Origin: Bacteroidota bacterium
GTDB taxonomy: Bacteria; Bacteroidota; Bacteroidia; Chitinophagales; Chitinophagaceae
DNA: 64,000 nt
NCBI GenBank assembly: GCA_018267955.1
Contig: JAFDXL010000002.1
Location: forward strand, 62,001 to 126,000
Direction of reading: 5' to 3'
Both the position numbers and the translations under genes were made by a program. Numbering within the stretch: position 1 is the stretch's first letter; every line of letters begins with the position of its first letter. Shown in pieces: positions 45,708-53,974 of this stretch. Below the pieces are notes generated by a model. It saw only the letters and a program-made list of their open reading frames with translations, searched no databases and was not told the DNA's origin.

Positions 45708-46214
45708 TTAATTATTCCCGGTGTTGCCAATGTAAGTTCGCCATTCTTCAGCACGTTTTGTCAATTCCTGCATTTCCAGCACGCCATCTTCCACCTCGCT
45801 ATAAAAAGGAATGGTAAATATATTTTTGTCGGTCGCAAATTGCAAATGAATGGCGGTGACCTGTTCATGCACCTGGTTTTTACCCTTCGCAGATTTTTCT
45901 GTAATACGGTTTGACAACTTTACGATCTCACATTTTTTTACTTTGTTAAAATGTATCAGCTCATACGCTGGCTCATCGCGCTCCAGCCACAGGTGTATCA
46001 ATGCTTGCTCACTCGCATCAGCGGCAACAAGGCGGTTGCGCAATTTTTCTTTTCTGCTGATGTTTAATTTTCTCTGGCCTGTTAGTTCAGCCAGCTTACT
46101 TTCCAGTTTTCGCATCTTTCCGCGCGCCTGTTTTTTTACTGAATTGATCATGAGCACTATTATCAATGCTATACTGGCAAGCATGATAAAGGTTATTATT
46201 AATGTCTCGGACAT
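45708..46214 (-). CDS. Single-pass membrane protein with coiled-coil, unknown function
   Basis: 168 residues. One N-terminal transmembrane helix ('IITFIMLASIALIIVLMI', about 5-22), then a lysine-rich helical segment ('GKMRKLESKLAELTGQRKLNISRKEKLRNRL', likely coiled coil, in pieces of heptads) and a globular C-terminal part with 'FTIPFYSEVEDG'. No recognised family. Ends 23 bp upstream of the antiporter gene, so probably same operon. Confidence 0.6.
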   Translation of the reverse strand: MSETLIITFIMLASIALIIVLMINSVKKQARGKMRKLESKLAELTGQRKLNISRKEKLRNRLVAADASEQALIHLWLERDEPAYELIHFNKVKKCEIVKLSNRITEKSAKGKNQVHEQVTAIHLQFATDKNIFTIPFYSEVEDGVLEMQELTKRAEEWRTYIGNTGNN

Positions 46215-46305
46215 ACATATCTTGTTTTGATGTAAATAAATAAGTAGGCATCCCGCCCAATGAGCCGGATACTAAAAAGAATGAATCAAAAGGAAGAATG
46301 TGTCC

Positions 46306-46716
46306 TTATCCGAACCAATGTTTGGGATAAAGCAATGCACGGAGCCGGGTTAGAAAAGGAGATATCCGCTCCCGTGGCAGCTTTATTTTCCCGCTGAGTA
46401 AGACTGCATATATACATACTCCATAAGAAAGCAGGATATCCTTCTTCTTAGATGGAGATGTTTGATCTTGCGAAAGATGCCTTGCATGCTTAACGAGAAT
46501 GGTAGATTCTATATCCTTATTCAGGTGCTTGCGGGTATCGCCCGATATAGAATTCTGCCCCGGTAATTCCGTCTTAGTTAGCCCGATAGGGGGTTGGCCT
46601 CCTGTATAAACAGAAGCCACCACCAGCGAAATGGCTATGAATACAATAATCCCTATCCGACGAAACACGGGCAAATTTACAACATTGTTGGTTAATGGCT
46701 TGGGGGAGGCGTTCAC
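46306..46716 (-). CDS. Hypothetical membrane-anchored protein (GTG start)
   Basis: 136 residues from a GTG at 46716; no ATG is available upstream in frame near it. One hydrophobic helix ('IGIIVFIAISLVVASVYTGG', about 22-41) near the N-terminus, then a basic, polar C-terminal part. No family recognised. It is in a stretch of small uncertain genes, so a spurious ORF cannot be excluded, although it has a credible membrane anchor. Confidence 0.4.
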   Translation of the reverse strand: MNASPKPLTNNVVNLPVFRRIGIIVFIAISLVVASVYTGGQPPIGLTKTELPGQNSISGDTRKHLNKDIESTILVKHARHLSQDQTSPSKKKDILLSYGVCIYAVLLSGKIKLPRERISPFLTRLRALLYPKHWFG

Positions 46717-46811
46717 AGGCCAGATCAGGAGCAGATATCGTGAATCTCCTGAGATGATACAGCCATGGAGATGGCTGCTTTTATCAGCTTTCTTTTAATA
46801 CCTTGCAAGGC

Positions 46812-47513
46812 TTATTTTAATTGTAACCCTTGCTTAAGTGCCGGATAATGGTCATCGCCTGTCAGTATTAACAACTTTTCTTTTTCTCTTCTTTCTTTAA
46901 TGATTCCCTTCAGGTTGGCGATCATTCTTTCATTCCTGGCATTATAAAATTCGACCACCCTGTGATGAACTGACCCGGACAGTTTTCTATTAAGGCAGCT
47001 ATAGTAGGACGTAGTCAATGCGGCATCATTACTATTCAACAATTCATTCAATGTACAGGTTTTCAATACCCGCATACGCTGTTGGGTAAGGTTGTTGCAT
47101 GGCGTAATGAGGTGCGACCACTTCGTATCTGCCTCCAATGCCCGCTCCCATTTCTTTATTTCCGACTGTTCACGCCAGTAATTATCAGGGATTCGTTTCC
47201 CTTCAATATCCTTTCCTAACCAATCGAAGCCTGCAATTTTCACATTGGGAAACCAATATGACATCATCCACATTTCCCTGGGATAATTACGCTTCAAATA
47301 TTCTGTATCGCATCCCAGGTCTTCTTTTCTTATCTCTACAGCTATTGTTGCAGGTTGATATGCGGCAATTATCGTCCGGAGGCTGTCGTAATTATATCTT
47401 TCGTTTTCGGTATGTAGTTTATGTATAGTTGGTAATAATAAAACATTCTGTTGCGCTGATGCCATGCCACTGCACAATAATATCGGAATGAAGAACAATA
47501 TATTCTTCATCAT
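46812..47513 (-). CDS. Secreted DUF5694-like (TraB-related) protein
   Basis: 233 residues from the ATG at 47513, which gives the signal peptide 'MKNILFFIPILLCSGMASAQ' from its second Met; an ATG at 47549 would overlap the neighbouring gene and bury the signal. The mature part has 'VLLLPTIHKLHTENERYNYD' and 'PATIAVEIRKEDLG' and a C-terminal 'KLLILTGDDHYPALKQGL', resembling DUF5694 / TraB-GumN-type proteins. Active site not identified. 16 bp after the MDR gene, so likely cotranscribed. Confidence 0.6.
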   Translation of the reverse strand: MMKNILFFIPILLCSGMASAQQNVLLLPTIHKLHTENERYNYDSLRTIIAAYQPATIAVEIRKEDLGCDTEYLKRNYPREMWMMSYWFPNVKIAGFDWLGKDIEGKRIPDNYWREQSEIKKWERALEADTKWSHLITPCNNLTQQRMRVLKTCTLNELLNSNDAALTTSYYSCLNRKLSGSVHHRVVEFYNARNERMIANLKGIIKERREKEKLLILTGDDHYPALKQGLQLK

Positions 47514-47529
47514 ATTAAATATTGTAGCC

Positions 47530-48516
47530 TTATCCATTTCCTGCACCATTCATTGTTATCAGCACTTTACCGCTATTGAAATTATTTTCCATGTAGGTAA
47601 ATGCATCACGAAAATCAACCATGGGATATACCGCGGCAACAGGCATTTTAAAATCAGGGTTAGCTACAATAGCCGCTAATTCACGATATATTCCATGTAC
47701 CTCCTCCCCTTTCTTGGTAAGCCATGCGTCTATACCAAAACCAGTAATGGTTAGATTCTTAAAAATAACCGTTGAGTTATGATAAGACACATTAGCCTTG
47801 TCCAGCAAACCGTAAGAAATGATTTTACCAAATGGAGCCATAGCATGGAGCAGTTCCGAAAGCAAATCTCCCCCTACCGCATCCAGTACGCAGGCCAGGC
47901 CTGCATTGTCTGTTATCTCCATTATTTTTTCAGCAAGTCCGCTTTGCTGCGATGTTAAAACCTCCGTTGCACCAAGGATGTTCAATCCCTGGGCTTCCTT
48001 TTCATTACGGGTTACAACTATTGTCTTTATTTCGCGCAGCTTAGCCAACTGAATTATGATCCTCGATACTCCGGAATTACCGGCATTTATGAGCAACCAC
48101 TCTCCTCGTTTTAGGCTGGCCTCCTCTAATAGCGCATAAGCTGTTGTTGGATTCAGAGAAAGTTGAGCCGCTTTTTCTATAGGATATCCTGCAGGCAATG
48201 ATATGAGCTTCTGCTCCGGAACTATAGCATAATCTGCCCACAAGCCCTTATGCCTGAAGGCTACCAAAGTATTTATGCTATACTGTGAGCCTTCCAATAC
48301 CGTATCAATAATACCTACACCTTCCAGCCCGGTAATTTGCGGGAACTGTGGTTTGATACGGTATTTGCCACTAATAAAAAGCATATCAGCCGGATTGATA
48401 GGGCTTGACAGCATTTTTACGCGTACTTCTCCTGTTGCCGGCTCCGGCATGGGCACTTCCTGCACCTGCAATACATCAGAGGGAGTACCTACCTTTTCAA
48501 ATACTACTGCTTTCAT
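47530..48516 (-). CDS. MDR-superfamily zinc-less reductase (enoyl/quinone reductase-like)
   Basis: 328 residues. The N-terminal GroES-like part starts 'MKAVVFEKVGTPSDVLQVQEVPMP' and contains 'SSPINPADMLFISGKY', as in trans-2-enoyl-CoA and quinone reductases. The NAD(P)H domain has 'LLINAGNSGVSRIIIQLAK' (glycine-rich turn GNSGV). Catalytic-zinc cysteine ligands are absent, so it is a zinc-independent MDR member. Substrate unknown. First gene of a pair with the DUF5694-like gene. Confidence 0.85.
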   Translation of the reverse strand: MKAVVFEKVGTPSDVLQVQEVPMPEPATGEVRVKMLSSPINPADMLFISGKYRIKPQFPQITGLEGVGIIDTVLEGSQYSINTLVAFRHKGLWADYAIVPEQKLISLPAGYPIEKAAQLSLNPTTAYALLEEASLKRGEWLLINAGNSGVSRIIIQLAKLREIKTIVVTRNEKEAQGLNILGATEVLTSQQSGLAEKIMEITDNAGLACVLDAVGGDLLSELLHAMAPFGKIISYGLLDKANVSYHNSTVIFKNLTITGFGIDAWLTKKGEEVHGIYRELAAIVANPDFKMPVAAVYPMVDFRDAFTYMENNFNSGKVLITMNGAGNG

Positions 48517-48607
48517 AATTATGTCTTTAACCTAATTCCTTTGAGGATATCTTCCCCGGCAATTAGTTAGCGGCAAAGATCTAACAGAAATATGAAACTA
48601 TTCGCCC

Positions 48608-48620
48608 GGCGTAGTCTCTG
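48608..48620. repeat. Partial copy of a REP-like repeat
   Basis: GGCGTAGTCTCTG is identical over 13 bp to part of the REP-like element at 50803-50851. It lies in the intergenic space between the methyltransferase and MDR genes and lacks the second hairpin arm, so it is a fragment or chance match. Confidence 0.45.
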
Positions 48621-48780
48621 CGAGCAAGAAAATAAACTTAGAAATTTTACCAGGATAAGCCAATACAAAATTGGCCAGGAAACAAAGAGGCCTGCGAATA
48701 AAGCTAAAGACGCAGGAAGTCTCATACACTGACTTTACCGCTAAAGAAGCGATCGTTTGGTCAGGTTTCTGAAAATACCT

Positions 48781-49383
48781 TCATCGTTTAACCCAAAAAT
48801 TTAGTGTACCGTTCTCTGACGTATGCATAAGGCGATATTCCTTTGGTACCTCATTCCATAATGTATGGTAGGTCACTATCTTCGTTCCTGAAGGCATTAT
48901 ACGAAAATTGCCGTGTAGCTGGCGAACATAGAAATCGTATAATGAGTAAGAATAGCTTATGCGGTCATCTATTCTGTCCGAATCGTCTATATTCTCGTGA
49001 AACGCATTGAAAAAATAGAAATGATCGTAGTGCCTGAAGTCTATTTTTGTAAAGTTCGCTTCTATAAATGAGACATTAGTTAACCCCAGCATGTTTCTGG
49101 CAGTTTTCGCATAGCCAACAAGCTCTTGTCGCTGCTCTACACCAAAAAAGTGAGCTTTGGGAGCATATGCCGCTCCTGCAAGACAAAACTTACCTATCCC
49201 GCTTCCTATATCCAGTATCCTGCATGCACTTCCGGAATATAAGAATTCAACAGCCTGGCGCGTCACGTGCAACGGCGTCCAATGCCTCGCAGCCAATGAT
49301 TGCAACGATACAGGAAATAACTTGTTGAATTCGTAGTCACTTCCAAAGCACTGTTCAAGTGACCATCGCTTTCTATCGTCCAT
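48781..49383 (-). CDS. SAM-dependent methyltransferase
   Basis: 200 residues, no signal peptide. Class I motif I is seen as 'CRILDIGSGIGKFCLAGA' (about 71-88), followed by 'FFGVEQRQELVGYAKTAR' and 'VSFIEANFTKIDF', the usual acidic ribose-binding and motif II positions. Substrate unknown; the family resembles Trm112-independent small methyltransferases. It is divergent from the Crp/Fnr regulator. The last residues are basic. Confidence 0.78.
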   Translation of the reverse strand: MDDRKRWSLEQCFGSDYEFNKLFPVSLQSLAARHWTPLHVTRQAVEFLYSGSACRILDIGSGIGKFCLAGAAYAPKAHFFGVEQRQELVGYAKTARNMLGLTNVSFIEANFTKIDFRHYDHFYFFNAFHENIDDSDRIDDRISYSYSLYDFYVRQLHGNFRIMPSGTKIVTYHTLWNEVPKEYRLMHTSENGTLNFWVKR

Positions 49384-49489
49384 TCTTTCTTTTATGTTGT
49401 CTTTCAGGTAATGTCATTCACAGAGCAGTTAATCTCCGGCACAGTCTTCTGCCGGCCGTATAAAGTAAAATTATGGCTCGTCTTTTGTT

Positions 49490-49511
49490 TAATTTTGCGA
49501 TTTATCACATT
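49490..49511 (+). promoter_or_regulatory. Promoter and possible autoregulatory operator of the Crp/Fnr gene
   Basis: TAATTTTG (49490-49497) is an exact TAnnTTTG box. It overlaps an imperfect palindrome TGCGA-TTTA-TCACA, whose complement reads TGTGA-TAAA-TCGCA, a Crp/Fnr-type half-site with N4 spacing. The 11-mer AATGTGATAAA recurs in the opposite orientation at 50268-50278, just after the regulator gene. Confidence 0.4.
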
Positions 49512-49553
49512 GACATCATTTTCGATTCTTTTTGTGGCCTTATTTTTCACAGT

Positions 49554-50264
49554 ATGAGTTTGACCGGCATATTTCCGATAGATAAATGGGATTTCCACTC
49601 TAAGACCATATTAGCAGGATTAGCGGAGGGCGAACTTAAGCAGTTGATGGCGCATGCTAGAGAAGAACGATACCTGAAGGGAGAAATAATTTTCAGGGAG
49701 GGTAATATGCCGGCAGGCATCTATTACATTCGATCTGGTGTGGTCAAGAAATACAAGATCGATGGCGAAGGTCGGGAGCACATTTTTTATATTGGATGTG
49801 CAGGAGAGTTAATTGGTTACCATGCTGTTCTGTCAAATGAACCTTATGCTGACGCAGCTGCCGCACTGGAAGATAGCCTGGTTAGCTTTATACCTTTATC
49901 TGATTTCCTTGCTGTCCTTGATAGTTCACCAACCTTATCGAGGCAGTTATTGAAAACATTGAGTCACGAGTTCACAGTGTTTATCAATAACATGTCCGTG
50001 TTCGCCCAGAGACCTGTGCGGGAACGTATAGCTATTGCCTTAATTATCCTGCGTGAAAAATTCAAGCATAGCACTAAGGAAGGCCAGCCTATAATGATAA
50101 AGATCTCACGTGACGACATTGCAAACATGTCTGGCACGACCAGGGAAAACGTGGCAAGGGCTCTTACAGACTTCAGGGAAGAGAATATAATAGCTACCTC
50201 CGGACGAAAGATAGAGGTCATTGACATTGAACGATTGGTCAATATTTCAAATTTCTCCGATTAG
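49554..50264 (+). CDS. Crp/Fnr-family transcriptional regulator
   Basis: 236 residues from the ATG at 49554 ('MSLTGIFPIDKWD'); the frame extends 27 codons upstream into the promoter region. Cyclic-nucleotide-binding fold about 15-135 ('EIIFREGNMPAGIYYIRSG', 'GELIGYHAVLSNE'), then a winged helix about 155-236 ('ISRDDIANMSGTTRENVARAL', HTH_CRP recognition helix). No Fnr-type cysteine cluster, so not an oxygen sensor by that means. Probably autoregulated through the site at 49490-49511. Confidence 0.88.
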   Translation: MSLTGIFPIDKWDFHSKTILAGLAEGELKQLMAHAREERYLKGEIIFREGNMPAGIYYIRSGVVKKYKIDGEGREHIFYIGCAGELIGYHAVLSNEPYADAAAALEDSLVSFIPLSDFLAVLDSSPTLSRQLLKTLSHEFTVFINNMSVFAQRPVRERIAIALIILREKFKHSTKEGQPIMIKISRDDIANMSGTTRENVARALTDFREENIIATSGRKIEVIDIERLVNISNFSD

Positions 50265-50267
50265 CGA

Positions 50268-50278
50268 AATGTGATAAA
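50268..50278 (+). promoter_or_regulatory. Second AATGTGATAAA half-site
   Basis: Exact 11-bp match to the (inverse) site in front of the Crp/Fnr gene, located 3 bp after its stop codon and 49 bp before the DUF983 start. Only half of a palindrome is convincing here. Confidence 0.3.
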
Positions 50279-50326
50279 AGTCAAATTTCATCGGTACGGC
50301 ATAATTAATTTTACCTAAAATAATAA

Positions 50327-50704
50327 ATGGCAAAATCGAACGCTGGTGTATTGATAAGCATTTTGAGGTTTAAATGCCCCAAATGCGGTCAGGGTGATAT
50401 TTACCTTAATAAAAGTGCGTTCCCGCTGAACAGTACACTTAAAACTGTAAGCAGTTGTAGTGTTTGTGGTCAAAAAATAAAGAAAGAAGGCAGTGAGAAT
50501 GCACCCGGCATCAATTATGCTGTAAGTGTCATTGTTTACGCGCTTGCCATTGTCTTGTACGTCAGTATCTGGGGCATAACATCTAAGGACGATAGCTTTA
50601 TTTATGCTTTTCTCTTTTCAACTGTGGTAGTTGTGAGCTTACAGCCCTGGCTGATGCGCCTTTCGAAAACGATCTATATTTATATCCTGTTGAAATTCAG
50701 TTGA
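50327..50704 (+). CDS. DUF983 family zinc-ribbon membrane protein
   Basis: 125 residues. An N-terminal zinc ribbon (CPKCGQGDIY near 20-29 and CSVCGQK near 47-53) precedes two transmembrane helices ('YAVSVIVYALAIVLYVSIW' and 'FLFSTVVVVSLQPWLMRLS'). This is the DUF983 pattern; function is unknown. 62 bp after the Crp/Fnr gene on the same strand, so possibly controlled by it. Confidence 0.82.
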   Translation: MAKSNAGVLISILRFKCPKCGQGDIYLNKSAFPLNSTLKTVSSCSVCGQKIKKEGSENAPGINYAVSVIVYALAIVLYVSIWGITSKDDSFIYAFLFSTVVVVSLQPWLMRLSKTIYIYILLKFS

Positions 50705-50742
50705 CGATTTACAAATGAGGATGAGTGAGGGCGGAAGCAATA

Positions 50743-50998
50743 TTACGCTCCACGAAATACATCTTCATTACACCTTTGTTTTTGGCTTCTATTTCTCCAC
50801 TTGGCGTAGTCTCTGACTACGCTACGAAAGGTAGCAAACCTCCGGATTTGCAAATAAGAAAATGACTTGAAATCTTTTATAAAATACGCCTGGTCATAAT
50901 AACCTGCATCAAGTGCCAATTGCGCAAAGTTCCTTTCAATTTTGGTTCAATACGACAGCAATACATTGCATGGCATTTCTTACTTGCATGAAATACAG
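50743..50998 (-). pseudogene. Degraded AraC-family regulator C-terminus
   Basis: On the minus strand, one frame reads 'FMQVRNAMQCIAVVLNQN' (to about 50942), then after a frameshift another reads 'ERNFAQLALDAGYYDQAYF' and 'IKDFKSFSYL', the typical second helix-turn-helix of AraC proteins. There is no start codon or N-terminal domain, and the tail of the frame reads through a REP-like insertion before stopping at 50743. Remains of an inactivated regulator. Exact left boundary uncertain. Confidence 0.75.
50803..50851. repeat. REP-like element with three small hairpins
   Basis: Three consecutive inverted repeats: GCGTAGTC/GACTACGC with a TCT loop (50804-50822), GCTAC/GTAGC (50821-50835), and GCAAA..TTTGC (50834-50851). 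It sits inside the AraC remnant. Such palindrome clusters are typical of dispersed REP/MITE-like elements; a 13-bp piece recurs at 48608-48620. Confidence 0.65.
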
Positions 50999-51048
50999 AA
51001 TTACGTAAATGATGTGCTTTACTGCCCGTTGGCAGTACATGGAATATT

Positions 51049-51642
51049 TTAAGGGCGTATAGTTATCCCTATCATACTGGATGGGAGCCACAACAGATAA
51101 TACCCTGTTTTTAAATCCGCATGGCAGTAATCAAATTCATTGCGCCAGTAAACAGATACTTTTGTGGCTACAGGTACATTAAGTCCAACATTAATACCCG
51201 CCAAATACCCCGAGCCTTCCTGTGCGGTATAGTACCCTGCGCTGATACCAATACTAAAGATAACTTTAGAAAGGTGGAATAACTTATCAGCATTGGCTTT
51301 TATTGCTATTGCGGGGGATGCAACATGATAGACACCCTTCCCTACGTTTTCAGATGTATTTATTGCATTATGAACGCCAGTACTATACTGATTCTGAAAC
51401 TTTAGCCTTGTATAATTTACATTAAAAGCTATTGGCAGCGATTCTACAGATGCCCCAAATTGCCATCCTTTTAATTCATAGTTCGCAAAGGCTCTGCAAC
51501 CAAAACCAATATGCCCTTTTATCCCGTCTGCCGTGTTGGCTATAGGGGCCGTGTTGCCAGCCAACCCACCCTGCAAACCAAAATTTAATTTTGCAGATAC
51601 AGCAACAGGCATTAATAAGAGGATGGCAAGTAGTGTTTTCAT
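51049..51642 (-). CDS. Outer-membrane beta-barrel-like protein
   Basis: 197 residues with a signal peptide ('MKTLLAILLLMPVAVSAK'). The mature part alternates short hydrophobic strands with glycine turns ('NFGLQGGLAGN', 'GFGCRAFANYELKG', 'KVIFSIGISAGYYTAQEG') and ends '...SMIGITIRP', as in small outer-membrane barrels of 8 strands. No specific family or function. Single gene downstream of the tRNA region. Confidence 0.6.
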   Translation of the reverse strand: MKTLLAILLLMPVAVSAKLNFGLQGGLAGNTAPIANTADGIKGHIGFGCRAFANYELKGWQFGASVESLPIAFNVNYTRLKFQNQYSTGVHNAINTSENVGKGVYHVASPAIAIKANADKLFHLSKVIFSIGISAGYYTAQEGSGYLAGINVGLNVPVATKVSVYWRNEFDYCHADLKTGYYLLWLPSSMIGITIRP

Positions 51643-51759
51643 TTTCGTGTGTTTTGCAGTAAATATATGATTAACATATTACATTGGTTAAATGTATATC
51701 AGGGGACAAAACAAGTAATGAAAGTATTATTTCATAAAAACAAAGTGGAAATACCAAAC

Positions 51760-51792
51760 TAAAAACAAAAAAGCATTGCAGTTTGCAACGCT
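51760..51792 (-). terminator. Terminator of tRNA-Asn
   Basis: AGCATTGCA / TGCAACGCT stem (one wobble) with a GTT loop at 51772-51792. The minus strand continues into TTTTTTGTTTTT. It is 10 bp after the tRNA 3' end. Confidence 0.8.
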
Positions 51793-51801
51793 TTTAGGAG
51801 G

Positions 51802-51875
51802 CTCCCCCTTCAGGACTTGAACCTGAGACCCCCTGATTAACAGTCAGGTGCTCTAACCAACTGAGCTAAGGAGGA
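51802..51875 (-). tRNA. tRNA-Asn (GTT)
   Basis: 74 nt cloverleaf on the minus strand: acceptor TCCTCCT / AGGGGGA, D-arm GCTC..GAGC, anticodon arm CCTGA-CTGTTAA-TCAGG with anticodon GTT, T-arm TCAGG-TTCAAGT-CCTGA. The discriminator base is G and the genomic CCA is not encoded (CCT follows), as is normal in Bacteroidota. Confidence 0.95.
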
Positions 51876-51929
51876 GTGTCAATTGGGATTGCAAAAATAA
51901 TCGATTTCTCATTTCTACAAAATCTTTCT

Positions 51930-53879
51930 TCAGTTTGTTCCCAAATATTTTAAATTCTTAAGTATCAGGTTAATGTCCGCCCCCGGTGTGTATTGCTGGG
52001 CGTACACGCTATCCATCTGCATTTGCACATTTGCTGCCGGTTGATAGCCTTCTATCATGTAATAAGGCGGTAGTATCCCCTTCCTTATCTTAGGCAGGTG
52101 TGTTACCGCTACATCATTACTGTAGCCCACCCATGTACGGCTACCAAACAATACCTTGAAACAATTGGCAATAAAACCGATGGGCCTTTTTACCAAAAAG
52201 ATCATGATTGGTAACAGCAGCAGGAAGATAATGCTCATACCCGCATCCAATATCCTTTTGTTTCTCTGGTGCGAGAATTTAGCCAGGTTATAGCGCTTAT
52301 CCAGCGTGTACAGGTCGCCCGCTGTGTGGCTGCTGTTGCTGCCTACAAAGCTGTTGCTGCCCGGCAGGTGTATCTTATATTCGTAATCGCCCCCGCATTC
52401 CTGCATACGCTCCAGTATCTCTGTATAGCTTAGCCCGTTTACACAGAATATTACCTCGTTAATGCCGGCAGTATATACAAGCTGCTTCATCTCATCGGTA
52501 GTAGCCAATGCCTCTCCTTTATGCCCGGTGGTGCTGATGCGCCCGGCAAGTTCAGGGGCATAATGCACACGTTGCAGGGTCCTTGCAGTTTCTGTATAGG
52601 CATCTTCCGATGCTACAATAATGGCCTTGCGCGGCAATTTATCATACGGTATGAATTTGAAGATACCTAGCCTGTATAATAGCTCATGCAGAGCCAGTAG
52701 TATCACGGTACCGGTAAACCCGCTGAATATGATAATAGCTCTTGAATAGCGCAATCCCGGCTGCAGCAAACCATAGTAGGCAAGTATTATTACAGTGCCT
52801 ATTATCATCCCCCGTATTACCCTTAATGCCCTATACGACTGGTCGTACACGCCGTTCATATACAGGCTAAACAGCCAGAGGCCTATGTACACCGGGAAGG
52901 TGGCTATCACAGAGCTCAGCGGTATAGGGCTGATGTTTTTTACATGCACCACCCAAAACTCTTTGATGAACCAGAGCGTTGCCAACAGTATCAATCCGTC
53001 AAACAAGGGCATACGCAGTACTTTCAATACTTGCTTGGCGACGCCCAGTATGGCCCTTAGCACAATACCTATATTGATGAACAATACAAACAACCTGGCA
53101 TTGCCTGCGCTGTAATGTTTCTTCACAAAGGTTACCAGCGCTTCGTTGAATATCCGCACATATGATAGTGTTGCCTTCCTCGTGCTTTCTCCTTTATAAT
53201 GTATTAGTGTTGCCGGCGGATAGTAGATATTCTGATAACCGGCTTTCTGTATGCGGTACGAAAGATCTACATCCTCGCAATACATAAAATAATCCTCGTC
53301 AAATGCGCCTCCTATGCCCGGCAGCAAACTTGCCCTTACCATCATACAGCATCCGCTTAATACATCTACAGGCGCTATCTCATCAGGGCCTATATGCACC
53401 GCATAGTATTTATTAAAGTAGGGCGACTTGCTGAATATTTTATTAATACCCGTCGTTTTAAAGATAGCCACAGACAAAGACGGAAAAGATTTTTTACCAT
53501 CGGGCGCATACTGCCCGCGCCCATCCAGCAGTTTAGGGCCAATGCTGCCCGCCTCCGGGTGGGCATCCATATAGCCGAGCATCTTCGTGAAGAAGTCTTC
53601 CGGCATCACGGTATCCGGGTTCAGGAAAAGGATATATTCACCCTTTGCGATAGCCACACCCTGGTTATTGGCCTTTCCAAAGCCGGCATTGTCTTTATTT
53701 TCTATCAGTATTACAGATGGAAATTGCTGCGCAACCATCTCATTACTGCCGTCTTTAGAATTATTGTCTACTACTATTACCTCTACATCTATACCCCGGG
53801 CAGCCCTCAGCACGCTGTGCAGGCACACCTCCAGGAAATACTTTACATTATAGTTGACAATAATTACGGATATCCTCAT
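51930..53879 (-). CDS. GT2 glycosyltransferase fused to a degenerate polyprenyl glycosylphosphotransferase-like module
   Basis: 649 residues. The N-terminal 240 residues are a GT2 (rhamnosyltransferase-like) domain ('ISVIIVNYNVKYFLEVCLHS', 'VVDNNSKDGS', 'NAGFGKANNQG', NPD metal-binding motif, 'GEDYFMYCEDVDLS'-like block around 200). Then four or five hydrophobic helices (about 260-400), a Rossmann-like segment ('KAIIVASEDAYTETARTLQRV'), and a C-terminal segment 'RNKRILDAGMSIIFLLLLP' that resembles the start of bacterial sugar transferases. The catalytic core of that domain is not recognisable. Probably acts in cell-surface polysaccharide synthesis. Confidence 0.85.
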   Translation of the reverse strand: MRISVIIVNYNVKYFLEVCLHSVLRAARGIDVEVIVVDNNSKDGSNEMVAQQFPSVILIENKDNAGFGKANNQGVAIAKGEYILFLNPDTVMPEDFFTKMLGYMDAHPEAGSIGPKLLDGRGQYAPDGKKSFPSLSVAIFKTTGINKIFSKSPYFNKYYAVHIGPDEIAPVDVLSGCCMMVRASLLPGIGGAFDEDYFMYCEDVDLSYRIQKAGYQNIYYPPATLIHYKGESTRKATLSYVRIFNEALVTFVKKHYSAGNARLFVLFINIGIVLRAILGVAKQVLKVLRMPLFDGLILLATLWFIKEFWVVHVKNISPIPLSSVIATFPVYIGLWLFSLYMNGVYDQSYRALRVIRGMIIGTVIILAYYGLLQPGLRYSRAIIIFSGFTGTVILLALHELLYRLGIFKFIPYDKLPRKAIIVASEDAYTETARTLQRVHYAPELAGRISTTGHKGEALATTDEMKQLVYTAGINEVIFCVNGLSYTEILERMQECGGDYEYKIHLPGSNSFVGSNSSHTAGDLYTLDKRYNLAKFSHQRNKRILDAGMSIIFLLLLPIMIFLVKRPIGFIANCFKVLFGSRTWVGYSNDVAVTHLPKIRKGILPPYYMIEGYQPAANVQMQMDSVYAQQYTPGADINLILKNLKYLGTN

Positions 53880-53927
53880 CTGTACTACGGAATTGCGAAT
53901 ATAAGCGCAGCAGGTCTAATAACGAAA

Positions 53928-53956
53928 AAGCCGCCTACAGATTGTGCAGGCGGCTT
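53928..53956 (-). terminator. Terminator after the SRPBCC gene
   Basis: AAGCCGCCT / AGGCGGCTT stem (9 bp) around an 11-base loop, followed on the minus strand by TTTTTCG. It lies 19 bp after the stop codon of the gene at 53975. Confidence 0.75.
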
Positions 53957-53974
53957 ATTATCCGGCTAACCCTT

